A model generated the notes under the pieces. The model made no database searches, was not told the origin of the DNA, and saw nothing but the letters and a program-made list of their open reading frames with translations. 64,000 nt of DNA from Cerioporus squamosus. Its lineage: Eukaryota > Basidiomycota > Agaricomycetes > Polyporales > Polyporaceae. Below are positions 1-11,779 of this stretch, in pieces. The DNA lies in NCBI GenBank assembly GCA_022592435.1, contig JABYQS010000014.1, positions 186,001 to 250,000 of the forward strand. Direction: 5' to 3'. The first letter of the stretch is position 1. Every line of letters starts with the position of its first letter. A program made the translations under genes and the position numbers.

Positions 1-2056
1 GGAAGCCTGCGGAGCGCGCACCCGGCGCTGTCAGTTTGCACCCTCGGACGCAGTGCAGCAGGCAAAACTTACCCATCGCACGGTAGATGAGGCCACTGCG
101 GACGTTGTTGACAGTCAGCGCGCGACATGCACCCCGGAATATGACTCACCTCCTGTGAAAGAACGTGTTCGGTGAGCGACTGTCATAACGCCGGCAGATG
201 AGGTGAGGACGTACCAGAAGTCCACGTTGGGGGCCAGCTTCCGCTTGATGAAGTACTCGTCTTTCATCGCGGCATCATGCAGCGCCATGGCCGTCTCCAG
301 GAGCTCGTCCTTTCCGGTCACCTTGAACACTTCGTCCGCGGTTTTCCGGACAATGAACGAGCGTGGATCTGACTATCATCTTCTCAACATCGCTCATGTT
401 CCCATCGGTTGGTGGGTGGGCACTCACAGTCTTGTAGACTCTGCCGAACAAGGGATTTGCACGTCAATGACGTCGCCTGTCCCCGACGCGATTCATGGAC
501 GTACCGGTGACCGAAGCCGGACAGCGTCTTCTCCCTCCGCTTGACAGCTTCGATGAAGGCAGGTACGTTCTGTGGGCTAATAAGGTGTGAAGCGAAGTAC
601 ATTGCGGGGGATAGATCGACCTGACGTACCTTCCAATGGAGATAAGCATACGGATCACAGCCTCGTTTGCTCCGCCATGCAGGGGCCCGCTGCATAAGAC
701 TGCTCAACAACGCCTGTGGCCTGGCATACCGATGCACTCACTATAATGACGCGCATCCCGCACTGCGACAAGGGATCAGCGATAGAAATCAGCAACAGGA
801 GTGGAACGTACGCAATTGCGGAGTACGGGTCGACGAGCGAACTTCCCGTCTGCAGGACCGTCGTACATGATGCATTAAGCTCATGGTCGGCATGTATGAG
901 GAAGAGCACATCGAGCGCCTTCTCGAGTACCGGGTTGGGAGTGTAATCCTCCTCTCCGATGTGATCCATCTGATACAGGAAACTGCGAGGTGAGAAGTTA
1001 GCAATGCCCGCCTGCAGAACATCACTGGGTAGGGGATGCTCACGAGCCGGTGTAGCTGAGCCCTGTCGGAGGTGTCACGAAGTTACGGCCCTGACGGACG
1101 CGATACGCCATACTGACAAGCAGGTCAGTTAGTATCCTCCATGTTGCGTATGGACGTACGCAGCCAGTGTAGTCGCCTTGCCGATGAGACGGTAGATCTG
1201 CCTGTCCATAGTCGCTAATGATGCTGCATTGCCTTGCGTGTATAGTCGCTGACCTGAAGGCCGATTAGTTGTAGCCATGCGGGTGCTGGGATGACCGTCC
1301 TACCTTGGAGAGACGGGTTCGCCTCGCTATAGTACGATCCCAGCATGGATAACGCGCTAGTGAGCATGCTCATGGGGTGCGCATCGTAACTGGCTCCAGA
1401 AGATCAGAATCACAGATGACTGCATGCTATTGTATGCACGCACCGGAATGATCTGAAGAAACCTTCCGCGTCCGAGTGCATCACCGAGTGACGCATGACT
1501 TCGCTTTCAAAGAACTTGAATTGTTCCTTCGTTGGCAGCGAACCGTAGATGAGGAGGTACGCAGTCTCGAGGTGCGAGGACTTGAGGGCGAGTTGTTCGA
1601 TAGGGTATCCTCTGTCATACGTCGCGTTCAATCGCCTGCTCGACGTCACTCAAGTGACATTCGTACCTGTACCGAAGAACTGCTCACAGACGCGTGAGTT
1701 GCGGTTGCCCCGTTGGTACGGCTAGTCTGACGCACCTCCAGCATCTCCGTCAATGTACGTGATCTCGCTCCGGATGACCGCGGTGTTGAGGAAGCCCTTG
1801 TCCTGCACTCGGAGGCCCTTCTCGGTCTCGTTCTCTTCCCGCTCGCCCGGCTTCCGCTGTGCCGTCATCGCCTTGAACGCGGTCGCGGAGATGGCATTGT
1901 CCGCGATTCTACCATGCCTCTCAGAACGCTTTCGTACTCACGAGGGGGATGCGGTACTCACGGCACTGTGTACACCTTCCCCGTCCGGTTGTCACGTACG
2001 GTGAGACTGTCCTGCGGGGCGCCCTCCGGGAGCGATGACGATGTCGGATGGCCCAT
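1..2056 (-). CDS. citrate synthase, 3' end beyond the window
   Basis: Condenses acetyl-CoA or a related acyl-CoA with oxaloacetate. Exons, read on the minus strand: 1962-2056, 1736-1908, 1667-1679, 1444-1611, 1304-1389, 1160-1232, 1044-1112, 812-982, 742-762, 630-689, 505-576, 428-440, 215-372, 150-152, 73-95, 1-6 and onwards. The joined protein shows the family signatures in order: [47 protein letters not shown] (catalytic His), LSGFGHRVYK (catalytic His), [18 protein letters not shown] (catalytic Asp). The N-terminus has no clear mitochondrial presequence, so a cytosolic or peroxisomal form is possible; the C-terminus that could carry a peroxisomal signal is outside the window. An in-frame ATG at 2167 is an alternative start. 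The frame is intact. Five exons are 23 bases or shorter. Methylcitrate synthase cannot be excluded. Confidence 0.93.
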
Positions 2057-2623
2057 TGCTGCTGTGAGTTGTTGGTGGTCGTGAACGCGTGAACGCTGGT
2101 CAGGAAGAAGGTCGTAAAGCGGGAGATGTAGCTCAGCGCGCACGTATATATGCGCCGACCTCCCCAAAGTGATTGACTTCAGTCAAGTCCTTGGGCTGCA
2201 GCGTAGCAAGTGATCCGGCGCGGCTTTCACATGCTCCAGCGACGCGTCTGCTCACCTGACCGACGCGTCTCTTGTGGGCGTCTGCTTCCGCCCCCGGTCT
2301 CAGTACTCTTGATGCTCACTCGTGTATCCCAGTTGGAACCTCTAGTTCTACGTCTTGCTTGACTATTTGACTCTGACGGAAACGGTCCAGCGTCCAAGGA
2401 GCTCGGCGAGCGATATGTAGAAGACCGAATGCTACTGCGTGGCGAGTATTATGATCACTCATCTGACCGGGGTCGCCAAAATACCGACCCGGACCCGATG
2501 AGAGAGGCACACATTCGTCGAGAGGGGTTATAAGCCGGCTTGTGGCCAGCGAGCGCATTCAATTGTCAACCCATACCCACCCCATCTCTCTTCGCGACGC
2601 ATCGCTCTCCACCGAGATTCGAC
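2057..2623. promoter_or_regulatory. divergent intergenic region between citrate synthase and the reductase
   Basis: About 570 bases separate two divergent start codons, so both promoters must lie here. I see no convincing TATA box or ORF with family support. Confidence 0.4.
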
Positions 2624-4320
2624 ATGGCCCCCTCCGAGTACACGCAGATCACGCTCGCGGAGCGTCCCCAGGCGGAGATCCTTCCCACAACCTTCAAGCG
2701 GGAGGTCGTCCCGTTCAACCTCAAGCCCGGCCCCAAGCAGATCCTGGTGAAGCTGCGCTACGTCTCCATTGACCCCGCCATGCGCGGTTGGCTCAAGGAC
2801 GTGCGAAGCTACCTGCCTCCAGTTCAAATCGGAGAGGTCATGCGCGCGGGAGGACTCGCGGAGGTGGTCGAGACGGGGCCAGGGAGCGCGTTCAAGGTCG
2901 GGGATATCGTTGAGGGGACATGGGGTACGTGCAATACCATACTGGCGACTGTGTGTCGCTCGAATAATTGCTCGAATTAGGCTGGCGTGAATATGGCATC
3001 TTCGACGACAAGGCTGCAACGAAAGTCGAGTAGGTGTTTCTAAGAGGGTACCCTTTCACGTGGCTCATGCGCGTATATGCAGTGTGCAGCCCGGCCTGGA
3101 TGTTCTGGACTTCATGGGGCCTCTCGGGATGACTGGTGCGTGCTCATTTCCACGACGGGCACGGCCCCAGGAGCGGCAGCAGGAAATGTCGCAGAAATTC
3201 CAATGGCTTCAGTATGGCCCGGTCACTCTGACAGTTTCCCCAAGCCGGGAGTGATCCTGGATATGGTCTTCGTAGCACCCGCGATTGCTCATGAAATGCA
3301 TCACTGGGAATGGTCTGGCCATGGTCTGCTGCTGACTACCAGGCGCTGCCCGCGTGGATCATCCAGAATTGACTGTGTGCTCATCTTCATGGTCCAGGCA
3401 TGACCGCATATTTCGTATGTCGTTATGACGCGCACACTGCATACCGCGGACGTTGACCCTCCTCCCAGGGTCTGCTCGATGTGGGGCAGGTAAAAGCCGG
3501 GGAGAAGCTGCTTGTCTCTGGTGCGGCAGGTGCGACGGGATCTGTCGTGTGCCAGATCGGCAAGAAGAAGGGCGCGAAGGTATATGCCATCGCAGGCTCC
3601 CAAGAGAAGTGCGAGTGGCTCGAGAAGGACATCGGCGTGGATAAGGCGCTCAACTACAAGAGCCCGACGTTCCACAGCGATTTCAAGAAACACGTCGGTT
3701 ACGTCGATGTTTTCTTTGACAACGTCGGTGGAGAGATCCTCGACTTTGTGCTCACGAGGCTGAACCTCCATGCGCGGATCGTCTTGTGCGGTACGGTCAT
3801 TCACGCTCGAGTTTGTCTACGGTCTCTGACGTCTTTAATTTCACGACTTGCGCAGGAGCGATCTCGGACTACAGTGAGTCGACCTCTTGTCGGCAGTAAT
3901 AGTCTGACATCTTAACCATCTATGTTTCACAGACAAGACTAAACCTAATGGACTCACTGCATACTTGAATCTCATCAGCATGCGCGCGAAGATCCAAGGT
4001 TTCATTGTGTAAGTGACACTGGTCTCACTGTCAACGGGCCGCTCATGTATACGTTTGCCAGCTTCGACTACGCCAAGCAATACTCCGCAGCTCGCCAGGA
4101 GATTGCTGCATGGCTCAAGGACGGCAGCTTCAAGAGGCGCTTCCACATTGTGAAGGGTCTTCAAAATGCCCCTGAGGCATTGAACCTACTCTTCTCAGGA
4201 GGCAATACAGGCAAACTGTATGTTCCCTCGCGCCTGCATGATGTGATTCATGACATGAGCTGATATAACGTTCACTTGCGCAGTATTGTGCAGGTGTCAG
4301 ATGAAACTGCGAGATTGTGA
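2624..4320 (+). CDS. NADP-dependent medium-chain reductase (alkenal double-bond/prostaglandin reductase type)
   Basis: Zinc-independent MDR enzyme that probably reduces the double bond of alpha,beta-unsaturated aldehydes or ketones with NADPH. Exons 2624-2924, 2981-3029, 3083-3135, 3398-3414, 3469-3790, 3856-3873, 3933-4008, 4062-4217, 4284-4320 give 342 residues, the usual length. Visible signatures are YVSIDPAMRGW near the N-terminus, FMGPLGMTGMTAYFGLLD, the nucleotide-binding VSGAAGATGSVVCQIGK, FDNVGGEILD, and GFIVFDY near the end. Two exons are only 17 and 18 bases. The intron 3136-3397 is 262 bases, about five times longer than its neighbours. Typical members of this family lie in detoxification or secondary metabolism; nothing next door ties it to a cluster. 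Confidence 0.92.
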
Positions 4321-4844
4321 TTCTCAATTGCTGAGGAGTTCTCGGTGTGCGTTCGGGCAGGGTGGTGCGGCATATAATGCGGGCACCCGGAGTGTTGTAT
4401 CCTGGCTAGTGTACTTGGATCCTTTGGCCTCGACCGTTGTCTTGACTCTCGAGCTCCTCCTTGCTCAGCCTTTGTCTGGTAAGAGATGCGGTCCGTATGC
4501 CCTTTTCCTTGGATCTAAGGCTAGCACGCCCCAGTTGAAGAGCTGCTTCAGACCGCCTAAACATCGGAAGGTCGAGCTCAAAGTAAGGTTCGAATTTGTT
4601 GCGGATCTGCACAAGTTGATGTGAGCGATATCGCGTCCTGCCGATGATGTCACGTCGAAGGCAGTGTTGTGCGGCGTGGAGTTGGGCCATGCACGTGCTG
4701 CGAACATATTGCGGCCAAAACGGGACGAAGCTGGGTCGAGTATCAGCTGGGCCGGTGGAATCGCAGAGAACGCTGACCTTCTGCTTCTCGTCGTCGTATG
4801 TCTCCCCCTCATCGTCATCATCCCCCCGCTCGCCCTCTCCGACG
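4321..4844. promoter_or_regulatory. intergenic region with presumed promoter and leader of the Caf120-like gene
   Basis: No gene seen. The last 60 bases before 4845 are pyrimidine-rich, common just upstream of fungal start codons. An in-frame ATG at 4644 would add 67 residues that do not look coding. Confidence 0.35.
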
Positions 4845-7800
4845 ATGACCACTGCACCGCCGCGCACATCGACCAGTCCGCGCTGGGACAACCTCAACGA
4901 GGGCTTCATCTCCCCCGCTCGTCTCCAGCAGTGGAAGCAGGAACACGAGCGCGTTCACTCTTTCGGAACCCCGCTGTCTCAGAACCCGGTCACCTCGCCG
5001 CAGCCTGATCCCGCTGCGAACCGCCCTGTTCTTGAGAGGCGCAACACGAGCAATGATCTCTCCTCGAATGCGAACGGCAGCCCGACCAAGCACCGTTCCA
5101 AGCCGTCCTTCACTGCGTTCTTCACCCGCAAGTCCTCCAACGAGACCCCTCCGCTTGCCTCGCCCCCCGCGAACTCGCGTCCGACGACGGCGAACTCACT
5201 CATGCAGCCGCAGCAGGGCCCTTCTCAGCCGGCTGCTCCCCCGCGCGGTCCTATTGATGGCGAGATGAGCTCGCCCCATCCTTCGCGTCTTGTCAAGCAG
5301 CAGCCTCAGCCCCCGCCGCAATCCAAGCAGCCCCAAGAACCCACGCCGGACATGACCCCCGCAGCTGCTTCCCAGCCTCAGCCCCAGCCCGCTCAACTGC
5401 ACCCTGAGATACGGTCTGTCGTGCAGCTCACCCTCGCGCATGCACACAAGGTCTACTTCTCGGGGCCGCTTATCCGGCGCATTGAACGCCAGCCGGACGG
5501 ACAGAAGCCTGCCAAGGACGACGGGTGGAAGGAGGTGTGGGCGCAACTGGGAGGGACGACGCTGAGCGTGTGGGATATGGAAGAGATTCAGGAGGCAAGC
5601 AAGCAGGGCAAACAGGTGCCACCCGCGTACATCAATGTAACTGATGCTGTGAGTACTGTGTATTTTGTGTGTGTTTGTCCCTATCCAACGTCCTCGCTGC
5701 TACTAGTTCGTGCATGTGCTTGGGTCTATCGCGCTGCCGCCTACTCCTGGGGCTCCTCAAAGGCGTTATACCAACGTGCTCACCCTCAACACCGCCGGCT
5801 CGAACCTGTATCTGTTCTCATGCCCTTCTGCGGAGGCCCTAGTACAATGGACTGCCGCAATGCGTCTGGCCGCTTGGGAGAAGTCCCGGCTTGAGGAGAT
5901 ATACACCGCCCATTTGATCCGGATTACTCTTAACGATGGTGAGTCTCATGCGGGCAAGGTCGCTCTTAGGGCTTGCATTGACTATAGTTGCAGGGAGGAG
6001 CGCCCCCACGCCTCTCGTGAATGGTCGTCTTGAAGGCTGGGTGCGAATCAGGATCGCCGGGCAGACGGACTGGAAGAGGCAGTGGATGGTCATCTCGGCC
6101 GGGAACCCCTTGGCACATCCAGACCATGGCTCGGTCTCCGAACAAGGTCACGAACGCCCGGAGTCTCCGAGTGCACCTCGGAAGAATCGCATGTCCGCTC
6201 TGTTCTCGCGTGACAAGCACTCGGGGCAGCCAAACCTACCAGCGCGACCGATGATCCAGATATTCGCTTCTAACCGTCCCAAGGACAAGAAGAAGGCGCT
6301 CCTCACAATCCGTTCGGTCTCTCAAGCGTTCGCGGTGTATCCGGAGCGTCCTGAGCTTATCAGCAGGAGCACATTGATGAAGCTTGAAGGACAGCTCGGG
6401 GATGAGGAAATGGCCGGCGTTCTGAAGATGCGTGAGGCCTGGCTTCTTGTGATGCCGGAACTTGAAGGCTCAAACACGCGCGCCTCGGAGATGCTCAGGT
6501 GGATTATCGGTGAGTTCAGCACACACCACATACCATTGCTGCATGGCTGACTGTCTGTAGGGATTCATGACGCGTTCGAGCTGTACGGTCGGCCGCGCAT
6601 GTACAGCTGGGATCCTCGCGATGCCCAGTCCATGATGTTTGCGTATCCTATTGGGCCTCACCGAGATGTAAGCATGAAAGGACACTTCATTGTTGCACGC
6701 CCGCTGATAGACTGTTCAGTTGCTCTTCCTCGATCGCGAGTTTGCAGAAACTTTGGACCCTCGTGACGACCGCACATCGGCCATTCGCTCTCAGTTACAG
6801 CGCATACTCTTGGATCGCATGAATGGCGTGGGTCCCCCAGGACCTTCAAGCCCTCCTCGAGTTGTTCAGCAGCCTCCGACGTTGCCGCCGCTTCCCGACT
6901 TGTCTCCCGAGGAGGAGCCCTCGCAACCCACTCAGCTACAGGAGCAGCCGTCGCAGCCGGGACAGCAGCCCAAGTCTAACGGTCCTTTGTCCTTGGAGCT
7001 CCCGGCCTTCGACTTCGATACTCCGGCGGCGAATGCTGACGATGAGCGACGCCCGTTGACGCCGATTACTGAGCGCAGCACCCCTTTAGAAGGACGCTCT
7101 TTGTCTGCTGAGAAGTCCACAATCGCCAAGACACCATCTGGCTCGGCTACCTCGCCCCCACGTATTCCGGAGGAGTCGCGGTCGATCTTGGAACAACCTT
7201 TCGTGTCGAGTCCTACCGCCACCAGCCCACCGCCTGAGCAGAGAATGCTTGTGGGGCGACCAAGCGTGGAATCATACACACAGGGTCCTGGTTCGCGACC
7301 CGACTCCAAGTTTAGCCAACCCCCTGGCCAGATCTCGCGCTCGTCGACGGGTCATCCAAGCTCATCGACCCCTCCCCCTGAGCCCTCGAGAAAGCAGATG
7401 TCTCCGGAGCCACGACCGACTACTCCGTCAACTCCGCCTCGATTTGCTGCTGCATCTTCTCGCGCGCTCTCCCCTCCTCGTGCAGCATCGCCGCTCCGCG
7501 CAACCTCGCCTGCTCAGTCTCAAACTACTTCACCTTTGGCCACCCCTGCAGGGCCGCCGCTCTCTAGTCGAATGGTTCCTGACCGGTCAACCTCTCAGGC
7601 CTCGATACCCACCATTCCCACTCCGATGTCCCGCGCGTCGTATACCACGGAACCCACTCCCCCCGTTTCCCAACCGCCTGTACAAGCCACGGCGCCAGCC
7701 CACGGCGAGACTGATGACATCCTCGGCGATGCAGGGGCAGCGCTGTTTTACATGCAGCACATGCAACAGGAGGGCGCCGTTCCTCCTCGCAAACGTGGTC

Positions 7801-10181
7801 CGCCTCCTGTTCCTCCTCATGGCGACGAAGAAGAAGAGGAGACACCTTCCGAATCTGAGTCTGAGCCATACACTCCTCCTCCACGTCAAGCGACCTCCCA
7901 TTGCGTGTCCGACAGGCGAACAGCCCGCCTCCTCATCCCGGCAGCTCACAACCCCCGGTCGTACCTGCGAAATCTCCCAAGCCTCAAGCGACAGGCGATG
8001 CTACGCCTATGGCGACTGAAACGCCCAGTGCGTCCAGACCGGGCAGTGGCTTACGTAACCGACCTTCTGGCGCACGTGCGGCGCCGTCGACACGGATGTC
8101 AGCCTACCTTCAAAACTCCTTCCCTCCAGACGCGACCCCCTCCGAGTCCACCTCGTCTTCGACGACCTCGGCTGCAACCGCCGCCGCCCACAAACCGACC
8201 GTTGACAACGCCATGGCCGCCGCCGTTCACGACACGACCAGTTATGAAGACCACAATGCCGACGCGCTTGCTGCACTCTCTTTCTTGGAGCAGGAAGATC
8301 GACCTGCTCCTCCACCAACGCAGCGTGCTGAGGGCGTGTCCAACCCCGCGTCACTACCCCTCCCAGAGGTCGTGGAGACGCCAGCAAGCCCATCGCAGAC
8401 GCGTGCCGTACCTGCGGCTACCTCAGAACAACCTAGATCATCCTTCGCGCCCACAAGGCTAGCGGCAGAACGCAAGGCCAAGACTCAAGCGCAGCAGGCG
8501 GCGCAACATGCCGCCGCTCACAGACCTGGCAAGGCGAATGGCAGAGCACGGGCGAAACCGAAGAGCGCCAGCGCATGGGGGGAAAGCAGCGAGGAGGAGG
8601 AGGAAGAAGAGGAAGAGGACGACGACGACGAGGATGTCGACTCGGACGTCGAACCGCCCCCACGGAGTGCAGCGAGCGTGAGTGACCATCATTCTGTGTC
8701 TGCACACACCTCCCGCTCTCCCTACGCGTCGATGGGCCCTGGTTCGCCAGCCCGGGGCTCTGGCTCCGCGGTTGATGTGAATGCTGGTGCCTATCCCCCT
8801 CCCCGTCGCCCGCGCGACCTGCCTCAAGTTCCTGGTGGTCAGAGTACGTCAACTTCGCAATTTGCGCATCCACTTCCATTCCATCCTGACACATTGCTCC
8901 TTATTCGCTAAAGACCCAGACGAGTACCTTGGCGCACCGCAGCCTCGCCGAATCGCGTCTGACGCGTATACGGACGGTGGTCGGAGGAGTCTGTACCCTG
9001 GCGAGAGCACCAGCAGGGGCGCATCACCTCAGTTCGGCCAGTCTGGTCCCCAGAGCTTGCGTCCCCAATCCCAGTACCCGACACAGAATCAGTTCGCACC
9101 GCAGCCTCAAGGTCCTCAGCGGCAGATATGGAGTCAGGTCCTCGATCCGGACCGTCACGTCGATCAACCGAACAACGGCCGCGACACCTTCATCCAGATG
9201 GAGGCTCCTGCGACGACGATGACGAAGGCATTCACGCCCCATGGTCTCCTCTCCGCTGGTATCCAGGACAAGCAGGATCGGTCGGCGAAGAGGCAGGAGG
9301 AGCTCGCTCGGGAGTCCGGCGCGTCGCTCATCAACGTACCCAACAAGCCCCCACCGCCTCAGACTGGCCTGCTGGGCGCTGTTACTGCCCACGAGCGAGA
9401 ACGCAAGCGCGAGGGCGGCCTCGGCGCGGCGCTCACGGAACGTGAGAGGGAGAAGCGTCTCGTGGAGGAGCGCCAGCGCAAGCTCGACGAGTTCCAGCGG
9501 CAGCAGCTCGACCAGATGCAGCAGGGCGGGTCCATGTACGGTGGGATGATGCCTGGCTTCAACCCGATGATGGCCAACCCGATGATGATGGGCATGAACC
9601 CGATGATGACTGGCGGGTGGGGCTTCCCGGGCATGATGCCTGGGATTGCGAATCCCCAGCAGCTCTTCGCCGCCCAGCAGGCCGCCGCGCAGGCGTACCA
9701 GCAGGCAATGGTGGCGTTCTCCACCGCTGGTTCCCAGATTGGTGGCGGCGACGGCCAGTCGCCGGGACCGATCAACCCCATGATGACGGGTGGTTCGATG
9801 GCCATGGGTGGTTTCGACCCGCGCATGTCGATGATGGGGATGCCGATGATGAACACCGGGATGGGCATGAACCCCATGGGCATGACGCCGACGGGTATGA
9901 GTGGCATGGGTGGCATGGGCGGTATGGGTATGAACCCTGCCATGATGGGCGGGGGCATGGGCATGGGCATGCAGATGACTGGTGGCTCGCAGTTCGACCC
10001 TCGCTTCTCTCCCGGGCTCGAGACTGGTGCCGGTCAACAGAGGCAGCAAGGCGACTCCACGCCCTCCGGTTCGCGTCCGTCCCCCTCGCATGGTAGCTCC
10101 CCAGCGCCCGCTGCTCATGGCCCTGCGAGCTCGAGCGACGGCTCCCAAAACCCTTCTGGTCCTCCGTCGACCTCACAGTGA
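4845..10181 (+). CDS. PH-domain protein of the Caf120/Skg3 family (CCR4-NOT associated)
   Basis: Exons 4845-5648, 5707-5938, 5994-6509, 6561-6667, 6720-8843, 8914-10181. After one missing base is allowed near 7897 the model has 1684 codons. The N-terminal 200 residues are Pro/Ser-rich. A split PH domain follows (HPEIRSVVQLTLAHAHKVYF through EIYTAHLIRITLNDG), then a second conserved block beginning APTPLVNGRLEGWVRI and ending FLDREFAETLDPRD. This order matches fungal Caf120/Skg3, which bind the CCR4-NOT deadenylase and sit at the bud neck in yeast. A disordered Pro/Ser region with an acidic run (about 8590-8640) follows. The C-terminus (about 9530-9990) is rich in Met, Gly, Asn and Pro with repeated GMNPM-like units. 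The reading frame breaks near 7897 in a C run: the upstream frame runs to an unlike-looking tail and a new frame continues to the end. Confidence 0.82.
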
Positions 10182-10723
10182 TCGTGCTACGACTTGCTCT
10201 TCTACTCATCATGGACTGCTTGGACTGCTATTGTTTTCCACACTCGTGCACTCCTTCATATTCCGATGCAACTCCTGCACATACACTTTCGGACGCTCTC
10301 CAAACCCACTCCTCTCGCTCGACTTGCGTTCACGTCTATGCTCTCGCATCTGGTTCTGATTGATTGATGATGATTTATTCTACATCTCACGTATCATCCT
10401 CTCCGCTCGTTCTCACAATAGCTTGACCTGGTTGTGTTTCTCTATTTTACACATATCTTCTACCACGGAACGCCGTTGGATCAGTTCTAATGGACTCTGC
10501 AGATAGCACGATTGAGTATACGACAGATGCTCTGCATGCGTTCTTAGCGTCAGTGTGATGATGTGTGAGTTCGACTGCAAGACTCAACTTGTTGGTGAGA
10601 TGTTTGGACAACTGGAGGATACACTCATGCAATTCGTCCCGACCCGATTTCGCGGGTTACTGATTATGCACTGATTCCATAGTCGAACGAAGTCCCGAAG
10701 GGATGAGTTCGCACTCACCACGT
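10182..10723. other. 3' region of the Caf120-like gene, no gene seen
   Basis: AT-richer than the flanking coding DNA, as expected of transcription ends. Both strands carry only short unsupported ORFs. Confidence 0.3.
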
Positions 10724-11035
10724 CTAGTTATGCATCGCCTGGCCATGGTATATTGCCCAAGGGCGGATGTTCGGATCGTTGTCGTCACGGTCCGAGGGGT
10801 CAAGTGTCGTGCTCGGCATCCAACGCACGGTGAGTTGCCAGCAACTCCTTGTCGTCACGTCGCTGACTGAAGCACCACACGGAATGGGAAGAGAAAAGGC
10901 GATAGCTGATAGAGACGAGAAGAGTGCGGCGAGTACGAGCAAGCCGTGCGCGAAAGAACGCATTGCCAGTAACGCTAGAAGGAACTTGATCAGCACAAGA
11001 CGGGCGTTGTTGATGCGATTGCATACTGATATCAA
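10724..11035 (-). CDS. possible small secreted or membrane protein
   Basis: Open frame of 103 codons. An internal Met starts a stretch that looks like a signal peptide (MRSFAHGLLVLAALFSSLSA) followed by a Ser/Pro/Cys-containing tail. A TATA-like element lies 84-91 bases upstream of the first ATG on the same strand. The frame may be spliced after WQLT (GTGCGT donor). No family recognised; a chance ORF is possible. Confidence 0.3.
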   Translation of the reverse strand: MISVCNRINNARLVLIKFLLALLAMRSFAHGLLVLAALFSSLSAIAFSLPIPCGASVSDVTTRSCWQLTVRWMPSTTLDPSDRDDNDPNIRPWAIYHGQAMHN

Positions 11036-11118
11036 CGATTGCTTTGCGACGAGGGTGGACCGCTGGAGGAGTCTCGGGCGCGCGACGTAGGTTGAGTCTT
11101 CACTGGTCGTCCGCCCAC

Positions 11119-11126
11119 CTTTATAG
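11119..11126 (-). promoter_or_regulatory. TATA-like box
   Basis: Reads CTATAAAG on the minus strand, upstream of the possible small secreted protein that starts at 11035. Confidence 0.35.
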
Positions 11127-11779
11127 CAGGGCCGGTCTCATGGGTTATGATTCCGAGCGCAGTTAGGCCACTTCACATTGGGAGATATAGGATAGAAGAA
11201 GAGGAAAGGCACTCGGCAGAGGATAAGGCTAACTCCTAGAGGACGAATGGAAAGCTCTTACAATCCTGAATCCACCGCCGAAGTAAGTATGCCACACGTT
11301 TTACCAGCCTGTGGGGCAATGAGCATCCACGCACAATTTACCTTACCTGGCGTAGACCCTGTCGATTAGGGAGCTCGTTACCACAGGACACGTACGGCTG
11401 CGAGCCTATTTGAACACGAAGCTGTCTCGGCTCAGCGGAGAGCAACGAGGGGAACGCTTTCGCAGCGTTACCAGGCCATGATGCATGTTTAGCTATAAAT
11501 TCCCACCTCAGATGAGAGCTTGTCTGGCAAGAAAAGTATGCGCGCAACTCACCTAAAACAGCCGATGGTGACCATGGAAGAACATGTGGATGGTGGTCGG
11601 TGGCTAAGGCAGTCGCGTGCTCGAACTTGAGACCCTTCCCGATTTGGCGAGTAAAGAGATTAGATTGATTTCAGCGAAGATCCTAGGCCCTGCGCCTCTG
11701 AACCGCGCCGCCCAATCCCCCTCGTTCATCTCTTTCTCCTCCCCGCCACCCTACTAAACGCCCTCCTGTTTCGTCAAAG
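11127..11779. other. intergenic region before the EBP1-like gene
   Basis: No supported gene. The last 80 bases are pyrimidine-rich and precede the start codon at 11780, fitting a promoter and short leader. Confidence 0.3.

Noticed and set aside
4644..4844. Upstream in-frame ATG for the Caf120-like gene
   Set aside because: The added residues are Cys/Trp/Arg-rich, unlike the start of the family, and the sequence looks like leader DNA.
7885..7915. 31-base intron to explain the frame change in the Caf120-like gene
   Set aside because: It is too short and would put the downstream frame out of phase; a single missing C fits better.
9024..10148. 374-codon minus-strand ORF rich in His, Arg and Ala
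   Set aside because: It is the antisense shadow of the Met/Gly-rich Caf120-like tail; composition follows from the real frame.
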